Below are positions 60,299 to 64,000 of a stretch of DNA of 64,000 nucleotides, in pieces (positions within the stretch are counted from its first letter, which is position 1; each line of letters begins with the position of its first letter). Location: the NCBI GenBank assembly GCA_950295325.1, contig OX485803.1, positions 15,438,001-15,502,000 on the forward strand. Direction: 5' to 3'. The position numbers and the translations under genes are program-made. The stretch comes from Polytrichum commune (taxonomy: Eukaryota; Streptophyta; Polytrichopsida; Polytrichales; Polytrichaceae). The notes beneath the pieces were generated by a model. That model saw nothing but the letters and a program-made list of their open reading frames with translations. It was not told the DNA's origin and searched no databases.

Positions 60299-62188
60299 CA
60301 CAATTATTGCAAGATGATCAATGATTCCAAATCATGATCGTAGCCATTTTCTTCATAAATTTTGGGAACTTAAATGAAGATCTTGTTCTTTGGTCTTTGT
60401 TTTTGAGCGCACACTTAACCACACATTCTTAACCACACATTAGTCAAAATACAAGTTTTGCTTTAATTCCGCCCACTTGAGTTTTTGGTTCTCAACTCCA
60501 ATATGAGACTTACAAATGCCAATATTTGTCATTTGTAGTTGCTAACCATATGAGATATTAATTCAATAGGCAATCCAACAGACAAAATGGATTGTGGAGT
60601 TGAAAGTATCCACAATAGGGTCACATAAGGGATGTGAACCTGACCCAATCACTTCTCTTGATTGGTCACCTATATTTGAGTGGTGTGTGGTTAATGTGGA
60701 TCTAAGAATGGGCACCAAAAAGACACGTGTTTCACAGAGATTGGACTACGTCCTCATAATTTGATAACCATTGTAGGCTAATTAATCAACATTGTTGGGG
60801 GAGCTTTATGATCGTTACTAAGAAAGATAACCTTCATTGTGACAACGAATGAGTCATCCATATGAGTGTGAGGATAATAGCTATGGTCACATTTTGGCTG
60901 TGCAAATCAATATCTTGCACTAATTGTGCGTTTCATATCCCACGAGAAGTGGGTGCATTGTTACAAGTGTATGTTTTAATGACCGCTAACCTTACCTCAC
61001 TCGCATTCTGATCCATAAGATGTTCCAGGTTGCAATGCGAGCAAGAATTCATGAAGGATTCTGGAATCAGCTGATATTACGTCATTCATGATCATCCACA
61101 AGGGCAAGATGTTTGAATTTGGAAATGGTTTTGAATGATGGAATGTTGTTTTGATCACCTGCATGTTATTATTGATGCGGTTTCATGGTGTGTGTGATTT
61201 CCAACTTCGGATGATTGGAAAAATGTGGTTTGGGATAATGTTGTGTGAGTTCACAATTTACAAATGAAGGCAGGAGGGCAGCCCAATTTGAATGTGAATG
61301 CAACTTCAGACATCAATGGATGCGTATTATCACGCTCCACCATTGCTGTTACTTGGAACTTCTTGGAACTCTTATCTTCTGCAACAAACACTTGAACTCC
61401 TGCCTTCTGATCCTGGTTCAACCTTGGCGAGGCGAAATGAAAACGGAGCCTCGTCACCTCAGATTCCTCTTACATTCCGCCTACCGAACATGACCGACTC
61501 AAATCGTTGCTTAGTCACCACAAACATCGCGAAGAAAAACTTCCAAGAATCAAGAATGAACAAAAACGGGCAACTAAGCAAACTCCTCCAACCTTGAATA
61601 CTAAACTCAAGCCAAGACCTATTGATGCATTCCAAATACAACCTAAAATCTAACGATGGTCAAGTAAATACCTTTTGAATACCAACCCAAATCTAGTATA
61701 ATCAATCCAAACCCTTGAATACTAATTTGGAAAACCTAAAGTATGAAATAAATGGAGGCTTTGCATTCGAAACTCGAGTCGGCCATGTTAGATTGAAAGA
61801 ACCCTAACCATTTCCGATCAAATCACAATACTATGAGGAGGCAGCACCATCTTCATACTTGAAATTGAGAAGAATGAGAGAAGAAAGGAGCATCATGAGC
61901 CATGGTGTCCGAGGGCCGGTGGAGAGCGGAAGGGCAGGAAGGAGGGCTTGGAGCAAGAGCTATAACTGAATTCGTGCGGTTGCACAAGCATAGGAGAGAG
62001 GGGGCGAAGAAAGAGGAGAGAGGGCTTAAATGAAGAATGTTTTTGTTCAGTGAAAAAACATAGCTAACTCCTTCATAACATTATTCAGTTGCTATCATCC
62101 ATTCCATTCTAATAATATCAATGACACTGCTTCACCCGAGTTTATCATGCTGAATATGCTTTGATGAGAGAATAAACTCAATATAATT
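60299..62188. other. Gene-free stretch
   Basis: 60310-60720 is one of the better preserved copies of an unclassified dispersed repeat (TATTTGAGTGGTGTGTGG at 60670-60690). At 61250-61630 opposite-strand frames of 60-99 aa overlap; none shows a family signature. No gene assigned. Confidence 0.4.
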
Positions 62189-62204
62189 CCCGAATACTCT
62201 TTGA

Positions 62205-62938
62205 AGAAGAAGAAGAAGAACTCCGGTCTCTCAGGGGAGGCCGGAGTGAATAGAGTGTCTGTTCGTAAGACATCCTTGGCCATACCCCAGGGTAATGGTT
62301 TTGGATGTAATACTACTTCACCCTTTGCAGGGAGTAGACACTATTTGAGTAACTAGTAGTTTTTTTACCAGTTAGCCGGTAATCATGGACTAGGGAGGGG
62401 GGGGGGGGTGAGTGTGTTGGGTGTGGGATGTATTTTTATATATTGTGTTGAAGGTCGGTGATGGGTTGTTTATTTTCTATTCTCCTTTTATGGATTAGTA
62501 TTGAGTGTGCATATTGTGTGGCGATTATGTTAATTTGTCTAAATGTGTTCTTGATTTGTGATGTAGGGAGTTTAAGTTTTGTCTCCAATTCTGCCATTGA
62601 AGGGATATATGTTGTGGCTCTGGCACCTGATGCTAGTACTATAAGTAGGGCTACGTTCCATCCTTTTTCTTTGATGTTGTTGATGAGTGGTTGATATTTA
62701 TTGATTTTTCTTTCTAGTGATTTTGTGGAGAACCTATCGTTACAGTATGTGAATTCTATGAATTGGACTGTAAGTTCCGGTGTGGGTGCGTCTAGTGGTG
62801 GGGACTTATATGGATGTCCTAGTATACATAATATGTCGGGTTTGAGCCTAGCGTTGCAGTGACATCTTTGGGTGTTACATGTGCATGGAAGTAACCATGA
62901 TGGTACTATGTTTTTCTTGGGGGAGCTCATTATATGTA
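62205..62938 (-). mobile_element. 5'-truncated LINE with intact endonuclease frame and 15 bp TSD
   Basis: 734 bp on the minus strand between perfect 15 bp repeats CCGAATACTCTTTGA (62190-62204 and 62939-62953). It codes from the truncation point to 62436: SWLLPCTCNTQRCHC, RLKPDILCILG, TVQFIEFTYCNDRF, KINKYQPLI and GARATTYIP. These are Cys/His residues, a KPD motif, a later Glu and K..KY, the layout of the restriction-like endonuclease of site-specific-type LINEs. There is no internal stop, unlike the copies at 43738 and 45040. The 3' UTR holds a G/C run (62398-62410) and ends in the CTCCGG hairpin region and (TTC)n. The frame continues upstream into flanking DNA by chance. Confidence 0.88.
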
Positions 62939-62953
62939 CCGAATACTCTTTGA

Positions 62954-64000
62954 CATATTCCTGTCCCCAACCATCCTCCATGCATCCTCGGCTAGGTAAT
63001 GATGTGTTGAGGGCCACAAGCTGAGCACCCTTGCCACTATTGTCGACATCTTAGTTCAAGCTGGGATTTGGTAGAACTCCCTAAAATTTTGTACTATTCA
63101 TCTTCCCGGACTCTAAATCAATTCCATTTCATTTCATTGGTCATCTTGAGACAAGGAGCCAACCATGATAAGTGCTAAAGTGGTTGTCCTCATCCAAGGA
63201 GATGAAAAAACACTTACTAACGAGAATACGTGAGTGCCATGAATCCTTGGCTGAAAAAAACAACACCTCTTTCTTATGTATATTATGTACGCTAGTGCCT
63301 CAAATATTACCCCAATCTACACTACGTTAGTTCGTACATGGTATGAAGAGTCCCCCCAAAGTGGGTCTTAGAGCCCTTCTTAGGGGTTTAGGCGAGATTA
63401 CTAGATGGGAAGCAACAAGCAAATCATGACTGTTAGCAAATGAAGCTCCAACCCACCCCCCCAAGGCTCTCGTCTCTGATTTTGGGGCCTCATTGAAAGA
63501 TTGAGAAAGAGTCTCAATTGCATCCTGTAGATAAATAAAGCTCCCTGCCCAGATTTATCTCTTTCAAATCAACTGGAGAGGCGGGGTCGCATTATTTGAA
63601 TGGGTTGCTGTGGCAATCGGCTCATGCCATCCACCCAAACATAACTCGATGTGTTTGATGGTGTCTTAGTCTTCGGTTCATGTAACCATGTTAATCACAT
63701 GGAAGAAGTGTCACTTGTAAGTTATGTGAACTTGAACCGACGACTGCATCTTTCAGTAACAGTAGGGAGTATGACTTTCAAGTGGATTAGTTGCTGCAAC
63801 ACTTAGATGCTTGAGAATGCAAGGCAGTTGTCAAGTAGATAAGTTACTGGAACACTTGGACGTTTGAGCATGGAAAATGACTGTTAAGTGGGTTAGTTAG
63901 GGTCTTGAGATTTTTGTACGCCAAATGCTAGAGAAAGATCACAATTAGATTGCTCAATCAAGTCACATCAATACACCGAGTTGATGCAATGTTATAGAAA
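62954..64000. other. Gene-free end of window
   Basis: Ordinary sequence with short frames only. Near 63780-63900 a CAAGTGGATTAGTTGCTG-like block followed by AACACTTAGATG...TTGAG is repeated two to three times in diverged form. Nothing recognised. Confidence 0.4.

Noticed and set aside
62436..63017. A 193 aa minus-strand frame taken as a host gene
   Set aside because: The first part is flanking DNA beyond the TSD at 62939-62953; the rest is the C-terminus of a truncated LINE.

Overview
This is nuclear DNA from a land plant or a close streptophyte relative. Three plastid-targeted protein genes with GT-AG introns sit in a gene-poor, transposon-rich background. No tRNA, rRNA, operon or CRISPR structure was seen. 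A moss, liverwort, lycophyte or similar non-angiosperm is my best guess. The acetolactate synthase gene has six introns in its coding region, whereas the angiosperm genes I know are intronless, and the window carries a LINE family whose C-terminus has RNase H plus a restriction-like endonuclease, a layout I associate with Dualen/RandI-type elements of green algae and early plants. The species is not identified.

Genes. (1) 10560-4959, minus strand: acetolactate synthase (ALS/AHAS), 7 coding exons, 689 aa, with a probable non-coding leader exon. (2) 30797-33543, plus strand: a GRXS16-type plastid CGFS glutaredoxin with an N-terminal GIY-YIG-like domain, 3 exons, 311 aa. (3) 39086-34835, minus strand: a plastid PPR-type protein resembling Arabidopsis At2g30100, 4 exons, about 505 aa, convergent with gene 2. 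All three carry private tandem repeats inside introns or the leader region.

Mobile DNA. 1-15 kb: a minisatellite, an AACCGGTT-rich MULE-like MITE and the ALS gene. 15-20 kb: diverged duplications and two 406-427 bp Harbinger-like MITEs. 22-30 kb: a LINE 3' end, MITEs with palindromic ends, a 932 bp foldback element and a 0.5 kb duplicated block. 43.7-50.4 kb: a nested pile. An old LINE is interrupted by a second, 5'-truncated LINE, a pogo-like element and a 527 bp Tourist-like MITE; next to it lies a MULE-like MITE that itself holds a Harbinger-like MITE. Most of these have visible target-site duplications (TSDs). 52-56 kb: more MITEs and a 1225 bp hAT deletion derivative. 60-63 kb: two clean LINE insertions, one reduced to the 3' hairpin and GAA/TTC tail.

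The best candidate for something undescribed is the LINE family: RNase H, CCHC knuckle, RHN and KPD...E endonuclease, with a 3' end made of a short hairpin plus (TTC)n. Three insertions with 13-15 bp TSDs let the boundaries be read directly.
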